A stretch of 64,000 nucleotides of DNA from contig DYNE01000004.1 in assembly GCA_020721225.1 (NCBI GenBank), forward strand, positions 1 to 64,000. Reading direction: 5' to 3'. Each line of letters opens with the position of its first letter. Positions within the stretch are counted from its first letter, which is position 1. Of the stretch, positions 1-8,456 are shown piece after piece. The notes below the pieces were generated by a model. The model did no database searches. It was not told the DNA's origin and was given only the letters and a program-made list of their open reading frames with translations. Position numbers and translations under genes: made by a program. The stretch is from Pelodictyon luteolum. Its GTDB lineage: Bacteria > Bacteroidota > Chlorobiia > Chlorobiales > Chlorobiaceae.

Positions 1-55
1 AATATAAGACTATATTTTATAATATTATAATGGCTTTTCTGTCAGACACTAAGTA

Positions 56-540
56 TAAACCATTGTGGTGCTTACATCCTTATGGCCCATCAATCCTGAA
101 CGGTTCGAATATCATATCAGCTTCACAGCAAGTGAGCAGCGACCGGCATGCTTACTCACATCGCAACAACAGTTTACTGAAAGTATAGCAAAATAATGTC
201 CAGCCATCAAAATAATACGGCACTAACCAACCAATAACTACACTGCAAACCACTGACATTCTGCCTGCGCCCTATGCCTGCCGTTCCGTTATCTTCCCTG
301 CCCACGTTTTTGAAGGTTTCTGAAACAACACTATCTTGATGCTTTGCAATGCGATGTTGTTGTTCAACAGTCGAGCGGGATTGTCATGGGAGATGACCGC
401 AATAAACGGCCCCATGAGAGTACTGCGAAATGGCTTGTCGATAGCGCCTGTTGCGTAGAGTTAACCGTTAATCTCCCTGTTATGAGCGAGCTTCTCCTTA
501 TCAATCTTACCGGCTTGGAAGGACAGGCGGGACGTTCCTG
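56..540. repeat. Degenerate partial copy of the intI-remnant/serB 5' region (second copy about 7856-8515)
   Basis: About 306-520 is nearly identical to about 8276-8490 (tttttgaaggtt.ctgaaacaacactatcttgatg.tttgcaatgcgatgttgttgttcaacagtcgagcgggattgtcatggga). About 60-120 and 180-215 match the intI-remnant region. The serB reading frame (MSELLLINLTGLEG) is truncated. Confidence 0.85.
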
Positions 541-962
541 AAATCATGAACTTGTGACGTTATGCTCACAACGACGTAAATTTACAACTCACACCGATAC
601 CACAACAAGGTTCCCCGCTGCTGCTTAAATCCTGAGCTGACGGACCGTTCCAGCATAAGCCATACCTTGTATCCATGCTGCATGTCAACGTCGATTCTCC
701 CGACTACTGGGCGACTGCTAATTTCCGAAATTGGCTGATTTTTAATTTCCGACTACTTCGCGGCTCACAAGCGTAACGCACGGGACAGGTCGTCATCCTC
801 AAAAGCGCTCTCCATCCGCTTTATTTCTGACGGCCGTGCACCAACTGTTTTACCATCTCAATTGAAAAACCGGTCAAGAAACGACCGTGATATCTCTTTT
901 CTGTTTTGTTTACGTAGTTGCGAACGATCTCCCTCATCACTCTATCAGCCATTCATCCTGCA

Positions 963-1072
963 TTTGAGGGAACGGATCAACGTCCCGGAGACTTCGGAGA
1001 CTTATCCCGGAGACTTACGGAGACTTAAACTTCGTCTTGCTTTTGAGGGAACGGATCAACGTCCCGAAGACT
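963..1072. repeat. Direct repeat of about 31 bp (tttgagggaacggatcaacgtcccggagactt) at about 963-994 and 1041-1072, with several ggagactt(a) micro-repeats between
   Basis: Read directly; second copy is ttttgagggaacggatcaacgtcccgaagactta. Confidence 0.8.
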
Positions 1073-1079
1073 TATTCCC

Positions 1080-1157
1080 AAGCGATCCAAATAGAAGCGA
1101 ATGCGCATCATTCGCAATTCTTAAATCGCTGGTCAACTGTAACGCTTGTTGGGCAGT
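1080..1157 (-). other. Degenerate attC-like site
   Basis: Minus strand has GCCCAACAAGCG at the cassette end and the paired arms CAGCGAT...ATCGCTTG, but a poor second core box. Confidence 0.35.
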
Positions 1158-1168
1158 AGCGCCGAGAG

Positions 1169-2176
1169 CTATTCCTTCGGGTTTTCATAGTCGCGAAGCC
1201 ACGGTGGCATTGCGAAGGTAATCGACACCTTTTTTAGCTCGAGCCCTTTGAGGCCAGTCAACACGCCAGCAATAATTTTCAAAGAGATTTCGTACCAGTG
1301 TAAAATCTCGATTAGTGTCGGCACCTCGTCGCCGAGGCCGTACCTCAAATTCGCCGCCTCGTACCATCGCGGTAACTCACAGAGCCACTCAGACGCGACT
1401 TTGCCAACGAACGGTTCTGCATCCTTAAGAAGCTCGAAGAGATCGTGAATCTCCCGAAAGGTTCCTGTTCGTTGCTGAAGCAGACCTTTAAACGCTGACT
1501 CGCACGCCATCTGCAACTCCCACTGAACCCGAGGTAATCTACCATCTTCATCTTCTCGCAGTATCAGCGTGGCAGCCGATTGAAGGTGGATCTTGACACC
1601 AGCCAAGACTGCTCGCGTACGATGGTCGGTCAGTTCAGCTCCGGTAAGCCGACAGAATATTTCTCGAACTCTGTTTGCAATGCAAAAGCAATCTTTCGTT
1701 ACGGAATCTATAGTTTCGGGCGAGTATGTCTGAAAGTCCGGCGCATCGATAATCCATTCGAGAAGATTCTCATCCCGCTTGACTTTATCTGGCCACGAGA
1801 GTGTTGCCGATTCTCCTTCAACCTTAGGCGTGCAACAGGTCAGCGGAACACGAAAGGCAAACGGGGTTCCAGCGACTAAGACTGCCGAACGAAAGTGTGA
1901 TACGTCTGTGCGCCGTAGTCGAACACCGTAGCGTTCCTCGTACCATTGTTCGGCGTATGAATAAAAAATCCGAAACCAAGGTTGTCTAACCAGATCGGAC
2001 GTGTCGTCAGGCTTCCATTCTTCAGTATCAATGTTGGCATCAGTGACTGCTTCTCTGACAAACTTGATTGCAGCAGGCAAGATGCGCTTACCGACGGGCA
2101 TCTCATCGAATGCAAGCTCCTCGTCGATCCACTGGAAGTGAAACTTGACGATATCATCAAGGATATGTTTTCTCAT
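1169..2176 (-). CDS. Hypothetical protein, 335 aa, apparent integron cassette
   Basis: Long ORF, same strand as the other cassettes, bounded by attC-like sites. Confidence 0.7.
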   Translation of the reverse strand: MRKHILDDIVKFHFQWIDEELAFDEMPVGKRILPAAIKFVREAVTDANIDTEEWKPDDTSDLVRQPWFRIFYSYAEQWYEERYGVRLRRTDVSHFRSAVLVAGTPFAFRVPLTCCTPKVEGESATLSWPDKVKRDENLLEWIIDAPDFQTYSPETIDSVTKDCFCIANRVREIFCRLTGAELTDHRTRAVLAGVKIHLQSAATLILREDEDGRLPRVQWELQMACESAFKGLLQQRTGTFREIHDLFELLKDAEPFVGKVASEWLCELPRWYEAANLRYGLGDEVPTLIEILHWYEISLKIIAGVLTGLKGLELKKVSITFAMPPWLRDYENPKE

Positions 2177-2279
2177 AGCGAAAGACTAAACATTGTACTA
2201 CCATGTGCTGGCGAAATACGGGCAGCATTAGACCAGACCAAGTTAAGTCAAGACCTACGGGCCGTCAATGCGTGTTGCT

Positions 2280-2369
2280 GCCCAACGCTTAAATCAGCGG
2301 TGGCGTCAAAAATCTTTCCGCGTCAGCGCCGCCACCGTTAACGCCATCCGCTGAATTATATTGTTAGCC
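2280..2369 (-). other. attC recombination site (after the hamAB-like cassette)
   Basis: Minus strand GGCTAACAATATAATTCAGCGGATGGCG...CGCCACCGCTGATTTAAGCGTTGGGC. Boxes are GTTAGCC-type and GTTGGGC-type; arms AATCAGCGGTGGCG/ATTCAGCGGATGGCG pair with one extra base. Confidence 0.85.
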
Positions 2370-2376
2370 TTATTTT

Positions 2377-4713
2377 TCATCTGTAATGTTCCACCAAATA
2401 TCTATCAAACTCATCCGCAATCTCAAACACCGATGTTTTAAAGACAACAGCTTCTTCTGAAATTGACTCTATATGTGAAGACAGCTCTTCGACATTTTCA
2501 GGAGAAAAGCCATATCTTATCAAAAGAATTTCAATTGGGTCGCTTGTCCCATATTTGATAAAATTGACGAAATCAGATGCCCTTTTATCTCCTGTTGCAG
2601 CAAAGTACTGATCAAATGTAGCCACATAAACATCAGACAATGAAAATGAAATTACCTTATCAAGGTAATCATAAGTATCATACACAAGTAAATCGTAGTC
2701 GATGTCAAGGACACTAACATTGCGAAATCTTGGCAACGCATGAACGCCAAGATTTGGGAGTTGAGTAGCAATAGGTGAGAACTTAACTATAAGATTTTGC
2801 AGGTCTCGTTTCCGTTGACGAAGGTTTATCTCCCCGGATCGGAATCTGCGTTTGATTTCACGCTGTTCGGAGCGTTTTGTAAGGTAGCTGAAACGCAACC
2901 CCAACAATGTCCTGAAGGACTTTCCTTGTATTTGCCATAATAGCACTGAAATAGCTGTAGAAAGAATTGATTGTTCACCACTTCCTAATTCGCGGTCTAG
3001 AGAGATTTCGAAAATCCGTGCAAACGCTTTCTTGAGTGAATCGCGTTGCTGAATATCAAGTTTTTGGTAATCATCTCCTGTGATTAGGCGATCACCTTTA
3101 AATATAAGTGAAAGTATCGCTTCTACAGTTCTATGGATTTCGTCGGATCTCAAACGCTCGGTTTTCGTTTCAGGGAGAGAGTAGTCTTCATCAATGGTTC
3201 CTTCTTTGACCGCAGCAATGAATTCCTCAAGATCTTGGCTAAATGCGATATCCTCATTTTCCAAAACCGACAATTCTTCCAACCTCGTATGTCCTGCAAA
3301 ACGATCTGTGAAACTTTTACTATTTGTAACGACTACATACCCATAGTCAAAGGAATCCATCCTTTCTGAAGTACGCCCAGCTCTTCCGATCAGATTTTTC
3401 AAACCCAGTGTCTTGTTTTCTTCAGTTCCATAAAATCGTAAGTTGTCGATCCACACTATATCAAACGGTATATTTACCCCTTGGGCAAGGGTTGAAGTCG
3501 CAAAACAGATTCGAGCAAAATGGAGGTTCGCAAATAATTCTATTAAATACCGTACGACCAAGGGAATTGAGCCATGATGTATAACTATTCCCTTGCGCAT
3601 AAGGTTAACAAGTTCTGAGTTACGGCCAGTGGCACCAATAAGACGCTCTACTTCTGCAATAATTGAGAGCGCTTTTGGATTTTCTAATACTGGGCACTTT
3701 TCTATGTATTGAGTAAATACCTCAAGATACCGCTGGTCATAAATAAACTGTTTTGATACATATATTAGAATACTTCCACCGTTCTCAAGAACATCCATTA
3801 CAATGTCACTGTATAATTTGTACTTGTTCTTCTTTAAGTGGGAACCATTAGTATGGGGAGAAAAAAAGGAAAATGACTGAGATTTATTGTCAAACTCAAT
3901 AAATATTTTTCCAACTGCACTTTGAGTAAATACATGCGAACTAGAATTATCAGTAAATCCATGTTTAATGAGCTGAGCTTCAGGGTTTTCAACAAATGGA
4001 TGAACGAAAACCTTCTTTGCGTTGGGAAAGTTTCGTTCAGTTCGCCTTACAAAAGCATCAAAAGTCAGGCCCCGAACACCCTCCTCGGAGATTTGAGCCT
4101 CGTCAAAGATAAACACTCCGATGTTGAATCGTCCACGGTACTTAAAAAGCTCACCGCCCCTCTCTGGTGTTATGATATAGACTCTCCGCCTGGTCTTACT
4201 TGTGTTAATATCGTCAATAAACTGAAGGACAAGGATGTCTTTATATCCCTCAACTATCTTCCGAACTGTTATGAGATATTCTGAAATAAGCGCTCGCGAA
4301 GGAAGTACTATCACAATGTCGTCAGTAAGCTTTAGAATTAGCTCTCGGAGAATATGAGACTTGCCGGTACTTGTAGGTGCAGAAAACGAAAAAAACTTCC
4401 TTTCTTGTATTTGTTTTTGAATACTTGCCTGGACCGGAGTAAGAGTTGACCCGAATTGATCAAATATGGAGCCTTGAAAAACACTGTATGCAAGGCTAAG
4501 CAGATCTTTCGGTTCTGTAGTTTTGTAAAAAAGGCCCAGCAAATACATTAGTTTTGATTCGTGGGGCGCAACTATATCTGAGTGGAATTTTTTTAAGTAG
4601 GATAATGTTTCTAAACTTTCTTGGTTAACTGGCCCCACTTTGTGAATCTCAGCAATAACTTTTGCCAGAAGCATTGCTGGATCTTCTGCGTCAATAATGT
4701 TAACCGGTTTCAA
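2377..4713 (-). CDS. hamB: HamB-like DEAD/DEAH superfamily 2 helicase (Hachiman-like)
   Basis: Walker A-like FSAPTSTGKS, FDEAQ box, and C-terminal helicase motifs (FATSTLAQGVNIP, NLIGRAGR). Overlaps the upstream hamA-like gene by 4 nt with a TTG start. Confidence 0.75.
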   Translation of the reverse strand: MKPVNIIDAEDPAMLLAKVIAEIHKVGPVNQESLETLSYLKKFHSDIVAPHESKLMYLLGLFYKTTEPKDLLSLAYSVFQGSIFDQFGSTLTPVQASIQKQIQERKFFSFSAPTSTGKSHILRELILKLTDDIVIVLPSRALISEYLITVRKIVEGYKDILVLQFIDDINTSKTRRRVYIITPERGGELFKYRGRFNIGVFIFDEAQISEEGVRGLTFDAFVRRTERNFPNAKKVFVHPFVENPEAQLIKHGFTDNSSSHVFTQSAVGKIFIEFDNKSQSFSFFSPHTNGSHLKKNKYKLYSDIVMDVLENGGSILIYVSKQFIYDQRYLEVFTQYIEKCPVLENPKALSIIAEVERLIGATGRNSELVNLMRKGIVIHHGSIPLVVRYLIELFANLHFARICFATSTLAQGVNIPFDIVWIDNLRFYGTEENKTLGLKNLIGRAGRTSERMDSFDYGYVVVTNSKSFTDRFAGHTRLEELSVLENEDIAFSQDLEEFIAAVKEGTIDEDYSLPETKTERLRSDEIHRTVEAILSLIFKGDRLITGDDYQKLDIQQRDSLKKAFARIFEISLDRELGSGEQSILSTAISVLLWQIQGKSFRTLLGLRFSYLTKRSEQREIKRRFRSGEINLRQRKRDLQNLIVKFSPIATQLPNLGVHALPRFRNVSVLDIDYDLLVYDTYDYLDKVISFSLSDVYVATFDQYFAATGDKRASDFVNFIKYGTSDPIEILLIRYGFSPENVEELSSHIESISEEAVVFKTSVFEIADEFDRYLVEHYR

Positions 4714-5408
4714 CTTGACACCCCAATTAGCTGTAGTTCATCACATTTACCGCACAATTTAACAATGAAATCCGAAGCCAAAGCATTGGAAAGTATCGCT
4801 TCTGGATTATCTGAGTTGGTTGAAAAAGCAACACTGAAACCTCTGCAACTTTGGAGGAGGTTCTCAATGGCCTCGGGTGACGCAAGATGAGATATCAAAG
4901 CTGCATCATTGCCATCCTTCCCTGCCTCAATGAAGTCGACAACTTGGCCAGCAGCATCCGTGTAGGGATTCGAAGTCTTGTTATATTTAGCTTCTCCAAA
5001 GTTTAATTTTTGCTGAGGACTTTGAGTGTGGAAATCAAACCCGTGGTTATTTGTTAATTTTTCTTTCCATAACTCTGAAATCGGAAACACTAAATGACCC
5101 AACAGGACTCCTAAACTTTGGCCCGCAGACATTGAAACCATGTACTCACCAAATGAGCTGGTAACGGTGCTATTGATTGTCTGGAATTCAACTACCAACT
5201 TATCAATTGTGCGTTTTGCTGTTTTTTCAAAGCTAAGCCTTCCTACTGGGCTCAATTCGTCAATCCAAGAAGTGTTATTAAGGACAGTAATTAGTTCTTG
5301 GGCATACCCATGAACATCATCAATCTTTACTGCAATTAGGTAAACAACTGCTGTCGCTTCTGAAGGAAGTTCAGATGAATCAACTTTTCTAAAGTAAGTC
5401 GTTTTCAC
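4710..5408 (-). CDS. hamA: HamA-like DUF1837-type protein (Hachiman-like)
   Basis: SAGQSLGVLLGHLVFP ... GFDFHTQSPQQKLNFGEAKY resembles the DUF1837/PD-(D/E)xK-like core (D...ExK). Adjacent to a helicase in hamA-hamB order. Confidence 0.7.
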   Translation of the reverse strand: MKTTYFRKVDSSELPSEATAVVYLIAVKIDDVHGYAQELITVLNNTSWIDELSPVGRLSFEKTAKRTIDKLVVEFQTINSTVTSSFGEYMVSMSAGQSLGVLLGHLVFPISELWKEKLTNNHGFDFHTQSPQQKLNFGEAKYNKTSNPYTDAAGQVVDFIEAGKDGNDAALISHLASPEAIENLLQSCRGFSVAFSTNSDNPEAILSNALASDFIVKLCGKCDELQLIGVSS

Positions 5409-5460
5409 TTAATTTACCCAATTAGATTAACGCGGTACAATTCAGATCACCACCTACCGG

Positions 5461-5538
5461 CTAACGTTCAAGGTCAGGGGCGCGGCGCGGACTTATCGCG
5501 CAGCGTCCCCTGCACCGCAGGGTTGGGCCGCACGTTAT
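5461..5538 (-). other. attC recombination site (after the ClpP-like cassette)
   Basis: Minus strand ATAACGTGCGGCCCAACCCTGCGGTGCAGGGGACG...CGCCCCTGACCTTGAACGTTAG; the arms pair with one unpaired base; the CDS stop codon lies within the site. Confidence 0.8.
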
Positions 5539-6800
5539 CCAGCTTCCGCCGAGGGAGATGGTTGCTGTTCGTCATCTTTCGACAGCGTCCCTACAACGAA
5601 TTCTCTGCGGCTTTCAATAGGCCCACCGCCGCAAACTTCGTCGATCAAACCAAGTAGCTGCGCATCGGCTGGCTTGAGTACGTGCTCCCCTTCAAATAGC
5701 TCACGGCATAGAAGGACACAGAAGTGCCAAAGCAGTGTGGCGTAAGGAACGGCCTTAGCAATCAGCTCAGATTGCTGCTCTTCCGTCTTTCCCTCAAGCC
5801 CACCCTCGAAGAATATGCTTCCGTGACGGGACAATAGATTCGAAGCGTATCGAATGTGCTTTGGATCGTTCATCGAATTCAGGATGGCATACTCACGCAT
5901 AGCTCTTTCAAGAACAACGGGGAAGTCGACGCTGTCGGTCTTTGTCGAGGCCAGGTCCGAAACAATCAAGCTAAGAAGCAACTTGAGGTGCTCCTCCGAT
6001 GACTCAAAATTCTTGGGCTCGCCCTCGAACAGCTTGTGAAGATAACGGCTACCATCGAGAAGGCCTGCTCTTCTGGAGCCTTTCGGTCGGTACGTTGGGG
6101 CCGCTGTAACGATCTTCGTCAGCTGAATCCAGCGGTTTAGCCGCTGCATCACGTTTCGTATGAGCGAGTCGTTCTGCCGGGAGAGCTTTGCCCAAAGAGC
6201 CGTGGCAAATGTTGGTAGATCAACAGTCTGAAAGTCATCGTCGGGTCTTGCGTAGGCACTAACGATCTTCGCGTACCGCTTATGCGTAACTGAATATTTT
6301 TCTCGAACATCATCAAATTGTGTACGAAGGTCAATGTAGGTCCAGACGAGTCGCTTAATGACCCTGTGGGCGAGGCGCAATGCGAAGGCGTCATTTGCGT
6401 CCTGTAGCGACTTTGCTGCATCCCGTGCCTTCTCTGGCGTTACGTCATCCATGCCGCCAAAGCGGACGTCATGAAAAAGAACCTGCGCGTGGCGCATGGC
6501 GACCGCGTAGTCGCCAAAGGCAAGAAAGTTGGCAGCTGCGCTGTAAGCCCTATGTGTGGCGACGGTAATTATTTGTGACTTGGTGCCAGACTGATTCGGC
6601 CCAGTCAGCAATGAAACCAACACATCTAAGGAGGCGAGTGATCCACCGGGGCTATCAAGACCAATAGTTATTGGTTCATCGCTAGCCTGACGAAGTGAAA
6701 GAATTCGTGGCGTCAGCTTTCGCACAAGGTCGTCATCTATCGTCGTGTCGATGATTAGCGAGCGGTCCCAATTGACTGTAAGAAATTTCAATTCGTCCAT
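5535..6800 (-). CDS. ClpP-like serine protease domain protein with large helical insertion, integron cassette
   Basis: LDSPGGSL, AYSAAANFLAFG (Ser aligns with the ClpP nucleophile), VLFHDVR (His), and C-terminal ADAQLLGLIDEV. Confidence 0.7.
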   Translation of the reverse strand: MDELKFLTVNWDRSLIIDTTIDDDLVRKLTPRILSLRQASDEPITIGLDSPGGSLASLDVLVSLLTGPNQSGTKSQIITVATHRAYSAAANFLAFGDYAVAMRHAQVLFHDVRFGGMDDVTPEKARDAAKSLQDANDAFALRLAHRVIKRLVWTYIDLRTQFDDVREKYSVTHKRYAKIVSAYARPDDDFQTVDLPTFATALWAKLSRQNDSLIRNVMQRLNRWIQLTKIVTAAPTYRPKGSRRAGLLDGSRYLHKLFEGEPKNFESSEEHLKLLLSLIVSDLASTKTDSVDFPVVLERAMREYAILNSMNDPKHIRYASNLLSRHGSIFFEGGLEGKTEEQQSELIAKAVPYATLLWHFCVLLCRELFEGEHVLKPADAQLLGLIDEVCGGGPIESRREFVVGTLSKDDEQQPSPSAEAG

Positions 6801-6844
6801 AGCCTTCAGTGCTCGTTGAAAGTGGAGAGGGAATTAATTGGTGC

Positions 6845-6933
6845 GGCCCAACCTTGGCTATCAATTGCGCAGAAAAGTGTAGTGAGTCAAACGAACGAAG
6901 CTTGTTGGAGTCAATTGGATAGCTTTGTTAGGC
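6845..6933 (-). other. attC recombination site (after the HEPN cassette)
   Basis: Minus strand GCCTAACAAAGCTATCCAATTGACTCC...GCGCAATTGATAGCCAAGGTTGGGCC; arms GCTATCCAATTG/GCTATCAATTG differ by one extra base. Confidence 0.85.
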
Positions 6934-7593
6934 TCAGTCTAAATTTACTGCTAAAAACTGTTCAATTGCAGGGAGCATTTGCTCTACATCACCTTTAGTA
7001 AACTCTTCTTTATTCCCGTGAGCGGCGCTATTTCGAATGCCAGCAAATGCAGTTATTTGTTTTTGAACAATTTTGCTGTATACACCCGCTTTGGTGAGGT
7101 CCGCGTTCATTTTATCCATTTTCCCGTGAGGAATAATCTCTCTACCACAAAGTTCCCGTAGGGCTGTCTCCAAAACAACACCGCCAATTACAGCCGCAGC
7201 AACATAGTAACCGCTTTTTAATAGTTCATAAGCTTGTTCGAGTTCAGTGTCAAAAACTTCTGCCTGAACAATAGCTTTGTAGGATGATAAATAACCACCA
7301 TCGAAATCTTCTTTTGTGGCCAGAAATACTGCTTTCAGGGCTTTGAACTTGGTTAAACTACCACTCCACGAACTACTTCCTTCTGCTTTTGAGAACTCTT
7401 TATAATGCTCCGAATTTTCACCGGCAACTTTGACAATAAGATTTTTTACTTTAACCCTCCACTCCAAAAACAAATCAACATCGACATTCTCAGAACGTCC
7501 AAACATATCGGAATGGGAACTTTTATGAGTGGCAGCAACTTTTTCAGCTTGCGCCTCAAGCTCTATAAATCTCTTTGAAAGTTTTTTATCCAA
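6934..7593 (-). CDS. HEPN-motif (DUF4145-like) protein, integron cassette
   Basis: C-terminal helical region with IRNSAAHGNKEEFT (RxxxxH HEPN signature). Confidence 0.65.
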   Translation of the reverse strand: MDKKLSKRFIELEAQAEKVAATHKSSHSDMFGRSENVDVDLFLEWRVKVKNLIVKVAGENSEHYKEFSKAEGSSSWSGSLTKFKALKAVFLATKEDFDGGYLSSYKAIVQAEVFDTELEQAYELLKSGYYVAAAVIGGVVLETALRELCGREIIPHGKMDKMNADLTKAGVYSKIVQKQITAFAGIRNSAAHGNKEEFTKGDVEQMLPAIEQFLAVNLD

Positions 7594-7618
7594 AACTTCT
7601 ACCTTTGTAATTAGGGAT

Positions 7619-7628
7619 GCCTAACAAT
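7619..7628 (-). other. Candidate attI/attC core site at the boundary of the first cassette
   Basis: GCCTAACAAT on + (ATTGTTAGGC on -), between the first cassette and the intI remnant. Confidence 0.5.
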
Positions 7629-7731
7629 ATTTAGATTGATCCGCCTATACTGAGGATTTTTGAATTATAACCTATATAAGACGTCATTTTCAAACCACTC
7701 AAAAAATCGCCAACCGATTTTTTATAAATCA

Positions 7732-7760
7732 CTTAAATCTATTGTTGCGCTTTATGTCAA
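7732..7760 (-). promoter_or_regulatory. Candidate cassette promoter (Pc-like)
   Basis: Minus strand TTGACA (7760-7755), 17-bp spacer, TTTAAG (7737-7732), directed into the cassettes. Confidence 0.45.
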
Positions 7761-7791
7761 CGTCTTATATGGATCAGCATAAAAACGTTGC

Positions 7792-8097
7792 TCACAAGCC
7801 GTCAACAGGACTTTTTACTCCATGACCGCCTTTGTTTAAAAAATACGTATAAATCATCGTGGCACTTACATCCTTATGCCCCATTAGTTCCTGAATAGTT
7901 CGAATATCATACCCTGCCTCAAGTAAATGAGTTGCAAAAGAGTACCGAAATGTATGGCAAGTGGCCCGTTTTGTCAATTGTGCATGAAAAGTTGCATTTT
8001 TAACAGCCTTATGTATCAGAGACTCATCAATATGGTGCCATCCCTCTTGGCCGGTTTTCATTGATCCATCGCTCACCTTACCCCAACAACAGCCCAC
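7792..8097 (-). pseudogene. intI: Integron integrase (IntI-type tyrosine recombinase), C-terminal remnant
   Basis: [53 protein letters not shown] matches the tyrosine recombinase HxxR...H/Y core as seen in IntI; the N-terminal part is absent. Confidence 0.85.
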
Positions 8098-8456
8098 TGA
8101 AAGTATAGCGAAATAATATCATGCCCTCAAATAAACACATCAGAAAACATCCTGCAACTACTCAATAAAGCGCTTGCAGTCAGTAGAGTCTGATAAAAAA
8201 ATCAACCTGCCGCCTGTCATCACCCACCCCAAGTTAAAGCTCTCCCATCCCTGCACGCCCGTTGCCGCAGCCGTCACCGTTTTTGAAGGTTCCTGAAACA
8301 ACACTATCTTGATGTTTTGCAATGCGATGTTGTTGTTCAACAGTCGAGCGGGATTGTCATGGGAAATGACCGCAATAAACGGCCCCATGAGAGTACTGCA
8401 AAATGGCTTGTCGATATACCGCCCGTTGCGTAGAGATAACCGTTAACCTCCCTGAT

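Noticed and set aside
344-541. 65-aa ORF resembling the serB N-terminus
   Set aside because: A truncated duplicate of the serB 5' region, not an independent gene.
862-1221. 119-aa plus-strand ORF
   Set aside because: Crosses the short direct repeats and overlaps the cassette CDS; no domain signature.
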